Positions 35,738-43,411 of a stretch of 64,000 bases of DNA are shown piece after piece. The stretch is from Metabacillus indicus LMG 22858 (GTDB lineage: Bacteria > Bacillota > Bacilli > Bacillales > Bacillaceae). Numbering within the stretch: the stretch's first letter is position 1; the number at the start of each line of letters is the position of its first letter. Made by a program: the position numbers and the translations under genes. The stretch spans positions 310,001 to 374,000 of the forward strand of contig NZ_JGVU02000001.1 of the NCBI RefSeq assembly GCF_000708755.2, written 5' to 3'. The notes below the pieces were generated by a model that searched no databases, had not been told where the DNA came from, and saw nothing but the letters and a program-made list of their open reading frames with translations.

Positions 35738-35766
35738 AAAGCTCATGCATATTATGCATGGGCTTT
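35738..35766. repeat. 29-bp near-perfect palindrome
   Basis: AAAGCTCATGCATA, one T, then TATGCATGGGCTTT: 13 of 14 positions pair, and the fourteenth is a G-T type on one strand. No T-run follows. It lies between the DUF2325 gene and the small basic protein gene and could be an operator or transcript-end hairpin. Confidence 0.7.
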
Positions 35767-35868
35767 GTTGATGAAAGAATTCATCATCAGCAGCAAACCG
35801 CATTAACCATTTTCAGGCATCAGCCAGTAATTGACCAATCCATTAGTAACGGTGAAAGGGGTGCAAAG

Positions 35869-36021
35869 ATGGGGCACATGATCCGCCGGGCAATTGAAAA
35901 GCGGAAGAATCATCTGATAAAAAAGCTATTAAGCTCCGGAATCTACAAAAGAAATGATTTGCATTTATTTCAATTAACTTTGTCAGAACTTGAAGAAGAG
36001 TGCAAACGTGCTGTGAAATAA
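35869..36021 (+). CDS. FbpA-like small basic protein
   Basis: 50 aa from ATG 35869 (AAAGGGGTG upstream). The long upstream frame has no ribosome site. MIRRAIEKRKNHLIKKLLSS and LTLSELEEECKRAVK match the Fur-regulated basic protein FbpA family, small proteins linked to iron-sparing regulation in B. subtilis. I do not see a convincing Fur box upstream, so iron control here is not supported. Confidence 0.6.
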   Translation: MGHMIRRAIEKRKNHLIKKLLSSGIYKRNDLHLFQLTLSELEEECKRAVK

Positions 36022-36024
36022 CTT

Positions 36025-36056
36025 AAACCCCTGATCGACAGTGATCAGGGGTTTAT
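36025..36056. terminator. Bidirectional terminator
   Basis: AAACCCCTGATC/GATCAGGGGTTT perfect 12-bp stem between the FbpA-like gene and the convergent anti-sigma gene. Confidence 0.85.
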
Positions 36057-36067
36057 AAATGTGCCAG

Positions 36068-36976
36068 TTAATCTTCCAGCTTCAAAATCCTCATAGGATC
36101 AAACTCGATTTCTTTTGCTCCCTCTGGCGGAACGGCATCGAAAAGCGTATGATTCTTCTCTGCTTCAATCACCTTGAATTCAACAAGCTGAGGCAAGTCA
36201 TCGTTCGATATCTTTACTCCGTCTTCATATCTGAACTCATTGATCACCCAATCCGTTTCCTGGTCAAACCAGTATTCAACCTTCGAACCGTCATTAAACG
36301 TAATTTCGTACATGTCTGCCTTTCTTCCGACATACGTGGTCTCTCCCAGTTTATTAATTTGATCAGGGCCCAGTCCTTCAAAAATATCCTGTGTCATTTG
36401 GGAGATGGAGTTATCAAGTTTTTCAGATGTGTAGACATGGTCATCTTTATAATAAGTAAGGCGTGTGGTTCCATCTGAGACTTCGTAATTCCCGTTTTCG
36501 TACTCCTGCCTGTTTTTTCGGCCTGACATATAGGAAATTGTCTTTTTTCCTTCGGGTGATACTTTAACTGTATAGATGACAGGCACAGTCTCTTTTTCTT
36601 TCTCTTTGTCACTTTCTTTGTGCTCAAGAGGTTTGTCCATTTCAAGGAATTTGTCCCCAATCAGCTCGTTCAGCGTTTTTTCGATGGCTGCTTTTACCGG
36701 AGGGGTATTCCAGGCTGCAAGGCAAAGGATGAAAAGGGATGCGCATATGAGAGCTGCACGTTTGAAATAGGTGTATGGCTTCTTTTTCTTCCTGGCTGAA
36801 ATCATGACAGCTTCATCTTGTAAAACGAGATCAAGGGCTTCTTCAAGCTGCAGATATTCCTCAAAAGCCTGAGAACATCCGTCACACTCTCCAATGTGTT
36901 CAAGCAAGGCATCCTGTTCTGCTTCAGAAAGCTGGTCGAATAGGAGAATCCGGTCCCGGCACGTTTCGCAGTTCAT
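36068..36976 (-). CDS. Anti-sigma factor, zinc-finger type
   Basis: 302 aa. The N-terminal CETC...H...CDGC pattern (Cys3, Cys6, His27, Cys31, Cys34) is a zf-HC2 anti-sigma domain. One membrane segment (about 74-91) follows a KKKK stretch. The extracytoplasmic part (about 95-302) resembles a MucB/LolA-type sensor (VEYWFDQETDWVINEFRYED). It starts directly after the TAA of the sigma gene (zero gap), with GGGGGTG as ribosome site. It presumably holds the sigma factor until an envelope signal arrives. Confidence 0.85.
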   Translation of the reverse strand: MNCETCRDRILLFDQLSEAEQDALLEHIGECDGCSQAFEEYLQLEEALDLVLQDEAVMISARKKKKPYTYFKRAALICASLFILCLAAWNTPPVKAAIEKTLNELIGDKFLEMDKPLEHKESDKEKEKETVPVIYTVKVSPEGKKTISYMSGRKNRQEYENGNYEVSDGTTRLTYYKDDHVYTSEKLDNSISQMTQDIFEGLGPDQINKLGETTYVGRKADMYEITFNDGSKVEYWFDQETDWVINEFRYEDGVKISNDDLPQLVEFKVIEAEKNHTLFDAVPPEGAKEIEFDPMRILKLED

Positions 36977-37489
36977 TTAGAGCACCCCCTTACTTTTAAG
37001 TGCTTCCAATAGTTTCTTGCGTCCCCTGAATACCCTTGTTTTGACCTTTGCTAGAGTAATATTGAGCAGAGAGGCGATTTCATCATACGAATGGCCCTGG
37101 TTTCGCAGAATCAGAATGTTTTTCGTTTCTTGATCAAGTGATTGAAAAACTTCTTTTACTTCGAGCATCATTTCTTTTGAGAGAAAAGCACGTTCAGGAG
37201 TTTCGCTGTCCATGGAGCCATGGCGTTTCAATTCTTCGCTTGCGTGCGAAACAGCATCCTGAGTGCGTTTAAGTTTCCGCAAGTGATCATAGGCTGTATT
37301 TTTAGAGAGGATGGTAATCCAGGCTTCCATGTTTTCAGGGAGTGTTCTCGTTGAATCCGAGAAATACCGGAAAATCTTGATGGAAGCATCCTGGATAATA
37401 TCATCGGCCAGAGAGGGATTTTTTATGATTTTTCTGATCGTTCTCTCCATTCTGGGCCGGTGCGTTTCTATCAGCTTTTCAACATTCAC
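36977..37489 (-). CDS. ECF-type sigma factor with adjacent anti-sigma gene
   Basis: 170 aa from GTG 37489 (GGTGGG 9 nt upstream). An in-frame ATG at 37522 is excluded because it abuts the -10 of the promoter and would be upstream of the transcript start. Region 2: IIKNPSLADDIIQDASIKIF and NMEAWITILSKNTAYDHLRK. Region 4: QSLDQETKNILILRNQGHSY, EIASLLNITLAKVKTRVFRG. Co-transcribed with its zinc-finger anti-sigma. Confidence 0.88.
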   Translation of the reverse strand: MNVEKLIETHRPRMERTIRKIIKNPSLADDIIQDASIKIFRYFSDSTRTLPENMEAWITILSKNTAYDHLRKLKRTQDAVSHASEELKRHGSMDSETPERAFLSKEMMLEVKEVFQSLDQETKNILILRNQGHSYDEIASLLNITLAKVKTRVFRGRKKLLEALKSKGVL

Positions 37490-37522
37490 GTTCTTCTTCC
37501 CACCCTTTTGCCTTACTGACAT

Positions 37523-37548
37523 GACGTATTTCGTTTCATATTGTTTCG
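37523..37548 (-). promoter_or_regulatory. ECF-sigma autoregulatory promoter
   Basis: On the minus strand CGAAAC, exactly 16 nt, then CGTC, the -35/-10 pattern of sigma-M/W/X-class ECF promoters. It directly precedes the ECF sigma gene, so autoregulation is likely. Confidence 0.75.
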
Positions 37549-37649
37549 GTTATATGTAAAGAATGCAGGAAATTTATCAAACATCTGTCATTATAGCAGA
37601 GGAAAACGCCTTTATTGGTCCTTTTTTCTATAAAAAATTCAATTTTTAG

Positions 37650-37675
37650 GTTTAAGGTGATAGAAAACAGGGAAA
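37650..37675 (+). promoter_or_regulatory. Sigma-B-type promoter of the RsbR-like gene
   Basis: GTTTAA (37650-37655), a 14-nt spacer, GGGAAA (37670-37675), matching the Bacillus sigma-B consensus GTTTAA-N12-15-GGGWAW. It lies 126 nt upstream of the GTG start. Confidence 0.7.
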
Positions 37676-37800
37676 TTAAAATATTGCCCAATTTATTGGA
37701 GTTATTTGGCATGCCTTACAAAATCATTCATTTGGCGCTTTTTTCAAGATTGAAGTAAAATAAGAGAAGGAAATGAGCTAGAAGCAGGAGGAGAAACATC

Positions 37801-38637
37801 GTGCACAGAAACCAGAAATTCTACACCTATTTGCAGCAGCGTGCTCCGCAGTTAACAGAGGAATGGTATGAATCCATTGACCGGTCAGAAACTGGAGGGG
37901 TTTATACATCCAATGATCCGGAAGTCATTAAAGCGCTTAAAGCGCAAAATCAGGAATTTCACCAGCGGTTTATTCAAGTCTTCTCAGAAGAAGATGTGGA
38001 CTTTATGGAATTGTTCGAGGAGTGGATTGTACGCATTGCAAAGGACGGCGAGCATTTAAGCACACCGATTCAATTTGTGATCAAAGAGTTTATGCGTACA
38101 CGAAGCCAGTATTTAAAAGAGGTCGCAGCATTTATTCGAATGTATCCAAATGAGTATACAAGCGAGAAAATAGAGGCAATAAAAGATCTGATCGTAAGAG
38201 CTCATGACAGAGTGATTTATCATTTTGTCGTTGAAACACAAAGAACGTCAGAACTGCAGCTTAAAGCCCAGCAGGAAATGATTTATGAACTGAGTTCACC
38301 CGTGATTAAATTGAAAGGTGAAACGGCACTTCTTCCTCTAGTAGGAGATATAGATACAGCACGTGCAAAAATGATACTCGAAAATACACTGAAGCAGTGC
38401 ACAGAAAAAGGTGTCGCTCATTTATTCATCGATCTGTCAGGGGTAGTGATGATCGATACAATGGTTGCACACCAAATCTTCCAGCTGATTGATGCTCTGA
38501 ATTTAATCGGCATTAAATCCACGCTCTCAGGCATCCGTCCGGAAATTGCCCTTACGTCGATGCAGCTTGGACTTACGTTTGAAAACGTTTCGATCAAATC
38601 AACCTTGTCAAAAGCGCTTGAAGAAGAAAATAAATAA
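37801..38637 (+). CDS. RsbR-family stressosome protein (co-antagonist)
   Basis: 278 aa, GTG start behind GGAGGAG (8 nt). The N-terminal half is a non-haem-globin-like sensor helix bundle (EVIKALKAQNQEFHQRFIQV region). The C-terminal STAS domain (about 165-275) carries LVGDIDTARAK and MIDTMVAHQIF, whose two Thr correspond to the RsbT-phosphorylated T171 and T205 of RsbRA. It assembles with RsbS into the stressosome that releases RsbT to activate sigma-B. A sigma-B-like promoter upstream suggests feedback. It is closer to RsbRA-type than the second paralog at 45726. Confidence 0.87.
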   Translation: MHRNQKFYTYLQQRAPQLTEEWYESIDRSETGGVYTSNDPEVIKALKAQNQEFHQRFIQVFSEEDVDFMELFEEWIVRIAKDGEHLSTPIQFVIKEFMRTRSQYLKEVAAFIRMYPNEYTSEKIEAIKDLIVRAHDRVIYHFVVETQRTSELQLKAQQEMIYELSSPVIKLKGETALLPLVGDIDTARAKMILENTLKQCTEKGVAHLFIDLSGVVMIDTMVAHQIFQLIDALNLIGIKSTLSGIRPEIALTSMQLGLTFENVSIKSTLSKALEEENK

Positions 38638-38672
38638 AATGAGAGCGGACACGTCGTCCGCTCTCATTTTAT
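38637..38672. terminator. Bidirectional terminator
   Basis: AAAATGAGAGCGGAC/GTCCGCTCTCATTTT stem. Its right arm overlaps the end of the convergent minus-strand gene. Confidence 0.85.
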
Positions 38673-39062
38673 TTTCTCAAGAACTGCAGCTTCAATTTTA
38701 TGCAAAACCGTCGTCATTTTCCCGTCTATATCCTTTTCCGTTACACCGACTACTTTCCAGCCCTGTTTCCGTAGATAATTCCTTTTGCCGAGATCTTCTA
38801 TTTTTTCTGCATCCATCAGGCAGCGGAGAGCAACTCTGTAATAGGGAAGAACCAAATCAAGCGTGTAAGGCCCGCACTTTTCTTTGACCCTGACATAGTA
38901 GCCATTGTTCCGGAGAGCTGTGTAGAGGCGCTTTTGCACCCTGTTTTCAAAGGTGATTGCCTCTTTGTTTAAATGGGGATCAGGGTTTTTGTGAAAACGG
39001 AACAGGACAATAAATAACGGCATCCATATTAAAATAAGAAAGATAAGGGTAATCTGTGTCAA
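38664..39062 (-). CDS. Membrane-anchored nuclease-fold-like protein
   Basis: 132 aa from TTG 39062 (GAGGTGACAGG upstream; GTG 39071 overlaps the site). One N-terminal membrane helix (about 5-24: TLIFLILIWMPLFIVLF), then a soluble domain FENRVQKRLYTALRNNGYYV, GPYTLDLVLPYYRVALRCL, LRKQGWKVVGVTEKDI. The order resembles a DUF559/Vsr-like PD-(D/E)xK fold, but the second acidic residue expected after the LDLV strand is replaced (ALRCL), so nuclease activity is doubtful. I do not recognise a named gene. Confidence 0.55.
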   Translation of the reverse strand: MTQITLIFLILIWMPLFIVLFRFHKNPDPHLNKEAITFENRVQKRLYTALRNNGYYVRVKEKCGPYTLDLVLPYYRVALRCLMDAEKIEDLGKRNYLRKQGWKVVGVTEKDIDGKMTTVLHKIEAAVLEKIK

Positions 39063-39213
39063 ACCTGTCACCTCTGTCTATACGTTCTTTTAACAGGATG
39101 TGCCCTGTATTCCGCTGTTATTCGTGGTAAAATAATGAAGATCATGCCGTTCATCATTTTAGTCTGTCAGTGTGTTTAAGCAACTCAACTCACATTAGAA
39201 AGAAGTGGAAGGA

Positions 39214-40218
39214 TTGAAACTAAGTATACTCGATCAGTCCCCGATTTCATCCGGATCCTCAGCGGGAACAGCTCTGAGGGAATCAGCCCGTCTTGCCAGG
39301 GCAGCTGAAAAAATGGGCTATCACCGCTACTGGATAGCAGAGCATCATGACATGCCCGGTCTTGCCTGTCCTGCTCCTGAAATTATGCTGAGTTATATCG
39401 GAGCAGAAACAGAAAAAATCCGCATAGGTGCCGGTGCTGTTTTGCTCCCGCATTATAAGCCCTATAAAGTCGCAGAAACCTTTCATATGCTCTCTGTGCT
39501 TTTCCCGGGAAGGATAGATCTTGGCATCGGCAGGGCACCAGGGGGATCGGCAGAAGCAACAATGGCGTTATCAGACAATTTCCTGGAAAATGTCCGGACA
39601 ATGCCGCACAAATTTAAAGAGCTGCTTCATTTTATTCACGGTGATTTTCCTGAAGAAAATTTCTATTCCAGTCTGAAAGCAGCACCGGTGCCTGCGGTCC
39701 CGCCTGAAGTGTGGCTTCTTGGGACAAGCATAAAGAGCGGAAGGCTTGCTGCGCAGACGGGAACAGCCTATGCATTTGGAGAGTTTATGAGTGACAAAGA
39801 CGGGGTTGACATGCTAAAAGAATACAAAACCCGCTTTCAGCCAAAATATGAGCTGAAACAGCCGAAATCACTGCTTACTGTGAGTGCTGTATGCGCTGAT
39901 TCCACTGAAAAAGCAAAAGAGCTGGCCGGGAGTCTCAGACTTTGGCGAATTCAGCAGCTGAAGGGCATCACCGGTGGCATTCCGTCGGTTGAAGAAGCAA
40001 AATCCTATACATACAGCCGGGAAGAACGTGAGATGCTGAAGAGCTCAGAAGGCAAATTAATCGCAGGCAATCCCGCAGAAGTGAAAAGGAAGCTGATTGG
40101 CATGGCGGGAAAATACGGCGTGAACGAAATCATGATTGTTACGATTACACACAGCTATGAGGACAGGCTGAGATCGTATGAACTGATTGCAAATGAAATG
40201 GGAGAGATGATGACATGA
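39214..40218 (+). CDS. LLM-class flavin-dependent oxidoreductase
   Basis: 334 aa from TTG 39214, giving the family-typical N-terminus [23 protein letters not shown] 39205 is an alternative. [20 protein letters not shown] (about 42-62), [20 protein letters not shown] and [15 protein letters not shown] (about 98-112) are bacterial luciferase-like group motifs seen in the Bacillus YceB/YvbT-type alkanal monooxygenase-like proteins. FMN-dependent; the substrate is unknown. Its stop overlaps the next start by ATGA, coupling it to the cyclophilin. Confidence 0.85.
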   Translation: MKLSILDQSPISSGSSAGTALRESARLARAAEKMGYHRYWIAEHHDMPGLACPAPEIMLSYIGAETEKIRIGAGAVLLPHYKPYKVAETFHMLSVLFPGRIDLGIGRAPGGSAEATMALSDNFLENVRTMPHKFKELLHFIHGDFPEENFYSSLKAAPVPAVPPEVWLLGTSIKSGRLAAQTGTAYAFGEFMSDKDGVDMLKEYKTRFQPKYELKQPKSLLTVSAVCADSTEKAKELAGSLRLWRIQQLKGITGGIPSVEEAKSYTYSREEREMLKSSEGKLIAGNPAEVKRKLIGMAGKYGVNEIMIVTITHSYEDRLRSYELIANEMGEMMT

Positions 40219-40838
40219 AAAAGACGGCAGTACTCATCATGGCCATGCTTTTGCTCATCCTGACAGCATGCGGAAACAAAGATCAGGAGCAAAGCGCTGA
40301 CAAGCCAGTTAAAAAAGTAGATAAAAATCCAATTGTCACCATTACAATGGAAAATGACAAGCAAATCAAAGTAGAGCTGTATCCGGAAGTCGCGCCAAAT
40401 ACGGTTGCAAACTTTATTTCACTGATTAACGATAAGTTTTATGACGGACTGATTTTTCACCGTGTGATTCCTGAGTTTATGATTCAGGGAGGAGACCCTG
40501 ACGGAAATGGAACAGGCGGTCCAGGCTATTCGATTAAAGGAGAGTTCAGTTCAAATGGCTTTGAAAACAGCCTGAAACACGAACGTGGCGTTATCTCAAT
40601 GGCGCGCTCACAGCAGCCTGACAGCGGAGGTTCGCAGTTTTTTATTATGGTGGCTGACTATCCAAGCCTTGACGGCGAGTACGCCTCTTTCGGGAAAGTA
40701 ACGGAAGGTATGGATGTGGTCGATGAAATTGTTTCAGTTGAAACGGAGAACGATAAGCCGCTTGAAGACCAGAAAATGAAATCTGTTACTGTTGAAACAT
40801 TCGGCGAGAAATACAGCGAGCCGGAAAAAGCAAAATAA
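40215..40838 (+). CDS. Lipoprotein cyclophilin-type peptidyl-prolyl isomerase
   Basis: 207 aa. Lipobox LTAC (Cys about 19). Cyclophilin domain 40-195: [40 protein letters not shown] and [20 protein letters not shown], with the catalytic Arg in FHRV and Gln in FMIQGG. Unlike cytosolic PpiB it is exported and membrane-anchored, acting on proteins outside the membrane. It shares an operon with the flavin oxidoreductase by overlap. Confidence 0.9.
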   Translation: MKKTAVLIMAMLLLILTACGNKDQEQSADKPVKKVDKNPIVTITMENDKQIKVELYPEVAPNTVANFISLINDKFYDGLIFHRVIPEFMIQGGDPDGNGTGGPGYSIKGEFSSNGFENSLKHERGVISMARSQQPDSGGSQFFIMVADYPSLDGEYASFGKVTEGMDVVDEIVSVETENDKPLEDQKMKSVTVETFGEKYSEPEKAK

Positions 40839-40845
40839 AAAGTTT

Positions 40846-40875
40846 ACCCCCTGCCATGATGGCAGGGGGTTTTAT
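40846..40875. terminator. Bidirectional terminator
   Basis: ACCCCCTGCC/GGCAGGGGGT with TTTT. Its end overlaps the stop region of the convergent AbrB-like gene. Confidence 0.8.
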
Positions 40876-41162
40876 GGCCGTATGATAAAGCTCGTGCTGC
40901 CGCCCAGTCTGTTTTTTAAGATATCTACTCCCTCAGGACTGAGGACAACTTTTCCGTCGCAGCAAACAAAATTGTCCGGATCGATTTTCCCTGTAATGAA
41001 GCATTTTTTCTGTGGCTCAAATTTTCTGATCGTGATGGAATGGTGGTCTGCAAATATTTCAACATGATCATAGCGTTTAATGCCTAAATACTTTCTCCAT
41101 TTTTGAGGCAATGTGACTCTGCCTTCTGAATCCATTTTTCTTAGCACGGTCTGTGTTCTCAT
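40872..41162 (-). CDS. AbrB/Abh-like transition-state regulator
   Basis: 96 aa from ATG 41162 (GGATGG upstream). The N-terminal swapped-hairpin DNA-binding domain reads VLRKMDSEGRVTLPQKWRKY and YDHVEIFADHHSITIRKFEP; the C-terminal half KKCFITGKIDPDNF and LSPEGVDILKNRL resembles the AbrB multimerisation domain (CQVTGE...LSKEG in AbrB). It is probably a global-type regulator paralog of AbrB/Abh, and differs in several positions of the Arg-rich hairpin. Confidence 0.8.
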   Translation of the reverse strand: MRTQTVLRKMDSEGRVTLPQKWRKYLGIKRYDHVEIFADHHSITIRKFEPQKKCFITGKIDPDNFVCCDGKVVLSPEGVDILKNRLGGSTSFIIRP

Positions 41163-41386
41163 TGTATTCCATCCTAATATGTATTTGCACATGCCTTAAG
41201 CGCTTTCTTTCTGTTTTCTGCATGTACGGCTCTATTGAAAAGTTTATTTCATGACCATTAAACCGTGCTGAATGAAACCTTAAAATTTGCTTAAATATGT
41301 GACAAATTGCCCGGAATTCATATGAAATAAAGGGAATCGGGGCTTTCCGGCCTGAAAGGGTGATGAACATGCGTGAAAAAACTGAT

Positions 41387-41836
41387 TTACCACCAGGTGA
41401 AATCAGTTTCAGATGGAACTATTTTCGTGATAAATGCATGATCTTCTTCTGAAAGTCCGTAAACGGCAAGTTCAGTTCCCCAGTGACCGGAATGCAGAAC
41501 TGTCTCACCGCTGCTGATCAAATTTACCGTAAACCATTTAAGGCGGCCGTTCGTTACGTGGTTCTTTATGAGAAAATCAGAAAGAGCATGTGTTTTCTTT
41601 TCGGTGAAAATACAGAGGTCCCCGTCATCGGTCATAACAGTTATTCCTTCAAATTCCTTGAGTTCATTGATTGCAGCTTTCTCATCTTTCCAGCAATGAA
41701 TCTCAACCGTATCTGCCTTTGTGAGGAAATAAGATATGATTTTTTCCCAATAGGTATATGTTTCTCCGACGGGACTCTGAAAGCCTGAATCATCAGGCGA
41801 ATAGGAAGGAATTGCAAGCAGTACATTTCGGTTCAA
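41387..41836 (-). CDS. Protein of unknown function (149 aa)
   Basis: 149 aa from TTG 41836 (AAAGGAG 10 nt upstream). It begins LNRNVLLAIPSYSPDDSGFQ. Alternating hydrophobic strands follow (ITVMTDDGDLCIFTEKK; LKWFTVNLISSGETVLHSGH) with an acidic helix between; it ends TDFTWW. No signal peptide or membrane helix. I do not recognise a family. It lies 52 nt downstream of a small membrane protein gene in the same direction. Confidence 0.6.
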   Translation of the reverse strand: MNRNVLLAIPSYSPDDSGFQSPVGETYTYWEKIISYFLTKADTVEIHCWKDEKAAINELKEFEGITVMTDDGDLCIFTEKKTHALSDFLIKNHVTNGRLKWFTVNLISSGETVLHSGHWGTELAVYGLSEEDHAFITKIVPSETDFTWW

Positions 41837-41888
41837 ATTACATATGCTCCTTTTCAATGTTTTTACACAGAAATAAGGAAGGAATTTC

Positions 41889-42095
41889 TTATTTTCTCTC
41901 CTCGTATTCTTCATATCTTGCTTCATGTTTGCTTTCATTTAAGGGAATTTCATTCTGATAGTTTCGAACGAGGCCGTTGTCAATATCATTCATGGGTGTG
42001 TACTCATTGTTAGGCAGCCTGCGGTTTTTTCTAAGGAGATTAAAAAGGAAAAACCCGACGGCAGCAACGACGCAAATCAGATAAACAGTTTCCAA
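41889..42095 (-). CDS. Small membrane protein (possibly DUF3951)
   Basis: 68 aa from TTG 42095 (GGAGGT 7 nt upstream; the in-frame ATG is on the ribosome site). One N-terminal membrane helix (TVYLICVVAAVGFFLFNLL), then a basic patch (RKNRR) and an acidic cytoplasmic tail with NEYTPMNDID. The YTPxxDI element is reminiscent of DUF3951. Function unknown. Confidence 0.6.
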   Translation of the reverse strand: METVYLICVVAAVGFFLFNLLRKNRRLPNNEYTPMNDIDNGLVRNYQNEIPLNESKHEARYEEYEERK

Positions 42096-42203
42096 GCACA
42101 GCACCTCCAAATGTTTGTGAGTTAATAGTTCTTGTTAAATGTACGTGAATCCTGCATGATTTGTAACCGACTTCAAAAATAAAGAAATAATACCAATATT
42201 TTC

Positions 42204-42232
42204 TTGATTATCAGTTACACCTGTCATAAAAT
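42204..42232 (+). promoter_or_regulatory. Promoter placing transcript start at the ATG
   Basis: TTGATT (42204-42209), 17 nt, TAAAAT (42227-42232). The expected transcription start (42239-42241) coincides with the ATG at 42241, and no ribosome site exists upstream. Confidence 0.65.
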
Positions 42233-42240
42233 TATTACAT

Positions 42241-42561
42241 ATGAAAAAACAAATGAATGGAGACAGTTTACTTAAGGTTCTGGATGCTCTCTCCAATCCT
42301 TACCGGCTGAAAATTATAGCCGTCCTTCATAAGGACCGGCAATACGTCAGCCAGATGGCAAGGGAGCTTGGCATCAGCCGCCCGCTATTATATTTGCATC
42401 TCAAGAAGCTTGAAGAAGCGGGACTGATACAGGGAGAGCATGAAATTTCAAACGATGGGAAAGCAATGAAGTATTTTGAGCTTCTGCCCTTCAGTGTTCC
42501 GCTCGATGCCGGAATCATTGCAGAAGCATCAGAAAGCATATCTGATAAAAAGAAAGAATAA
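42241..42561 (+). CDS. ArsR-type winged-helix regulator, probably leaderless
   Basis: 106 aa. MKKQMNGDSLLKVLDALSNP, YRLKIIAVLHKDRQYVSQMA, RELGISRPLLYLHLKKLEEA form the winged helix (HTH_20/ArsR-like); the C-tail is acidic. There is no Shine-Dalgarno sequence before ATG 42241, and the promoter -10 ends 8 nt upstream. It shares an operon with a small membrane protein; ArsR-type/membrane pairs of this shape often act as a local regulator and its target. Effector unknown. Confidence 0.78.
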   Translation: MKKQMNGDSLLKVLDALSNPYRLKIIAVLHKDRQYVSQMARELGISRPLLYLHLKKLEEAGLIQGEHEISNDGKAMKYFELLPFSVPLDAGIIAEASESISDKKKE

Positions 42562-42588
42562 TTGTGCAGAACGAAAAGGAGATATTTT

Positions 42589-42816
42589 ATGGGGGATATT
42601 ATTACTTTAGTAGGGCCATTGTTATTCTTGATCATCTTCATCATTCTTCCCTTAATTTTTATTATCCGCTATTTCAAACGGATGGAAAAAAGAGCCGAAG
42701 AGAGACTGAAACTGGAGAGAGATCATGCGGCTTTTCAGCAGGAACAAGTAAAAGTAAACGAAGAGATAAACCAAAGACTGACTTCCATTGAAAAAATGCT
42801 GAAGGAAGTGGAATGA
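42589..42816 (+). CDS. Small membrane protein with coiled-coil tail
   Basis: 75 aa from ATG 42589 (AAAGGAG upstream). One or two membrane segments (GDIITLVGPLLFLIIFIILP LIFIIRYF), then a charged coiled-coil (ERLKLERDHAAFQQEQVKVN). It starts 28 nt after the ArsR-type gene. Function unknown. Confidence 0.7.
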   Translation: MGDIITLVGPLLFLIIFIILPLIFIIRYFKRMEKRAEERLKLERDHAAFQQEQVKVNEEINQRLTSIEKMLKEVE

Positions 42817-42832
42817 AAAGGAGAGGAGCGCA

Positions 42833-43402
42833 ATGGCTGAAAATAGCAGCATCTGGCAGGGGGAGCTTGTCAGACTCAGGCCTGTTCAGCCGTCTGACTG
42901 GGTGAAGTTTCACAAGGACGGGATGGATTCAGAGATAGCTAGACTCAATGATGCTGTCTATGGCCCAAGATCAGAAGAGGGAACAAGACGATGGACAGAA
43001 GCTGAGACGGAAAAGGGCTGGAACGGGGATTCGGTCAGACTTTCAATTGAGAATGCAGCGGGGGAATTTGCAGGCAGCATCAGCACGGATAAGTGCGATC
43101 CCCGAAACGGCACATTCAGCTATGGCATCAGTATATTCAGAGAGTACTGGAGAAAGGGATATGCAGGAGATGCCATCAGAATTGTGCTTCGGTATTTCTT
43201 TGAAGAACTGCGCTATCAAAAAGCAAATGCCCATGTGTACAGTTACAATGAGGCTTCGATCAGCCTGCACAGAAATCTGGGCTTTCAGGAAGAAGGCAGA
43301 ATGCGGAACATGATCTATACGAAAGGCAGCTATCATGACCTGCTGCTGTTTGGAATCACCAGGGAAGAATATAAAAAAATCTCAGAGCCGCTCAGGCTCT
43401 GA
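42833..43402 (+). CDS. GNAT N-acetyltransferase (RimJ/RimL type)
   Basis: 189 aa. ELVRLRPVQPSDWVKF at the N-terminus, FSYGISIFREYWRKGYAGDA (about 98-117) with the acetyl-CoA loop RKGYAGDA, and ISLHRNLGFQEEGRMRNMIY (about 143-162) are classic RimJ/RimL/SpeG-like motifs. GGAGAGGAGCG precedes ATG. It is 16 nt after the coiled-coil gene. Substrate unknown. Confidence 0.87.
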   Translation: MAENSSIWQGELVRLRPVQPSDWVKFHKDGMDSEIARLNDAVYGPRSEEGTRRWTEAETEKGWNGDSVRLSIENAAGEFAGSISTDKCDPRNGTFSYGISIFREYWRKGYAGDAIRIVLRYFFEELRYQKANAHVYSYNEASISLHRNLGFQEEGRMRNMIYTKGSYHDLLLFGITREEYKKISEPLRL

Positions 43403-43411
43403 GACTTTTTA
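43381..43411. terminator. Terminator at the acetyltransferase/pgl junction
   Basis: CTCAGAGCC/GGCTCTGAG stem overlapping the acetyltransferase stop, then TTTTT. Confidence 0.8.

Noticed and set aside
35661-35868. Fur box upstream of the FbpA-like gene
   Set aside because: No TGATAATNATTATCA-like site could be found.
37490-37522. ATG 37522 as the ECF sigma start
   Set aside because: It lies next to the -10 of the promoter, upstream of the expected transcript start, and has no ribosome site.
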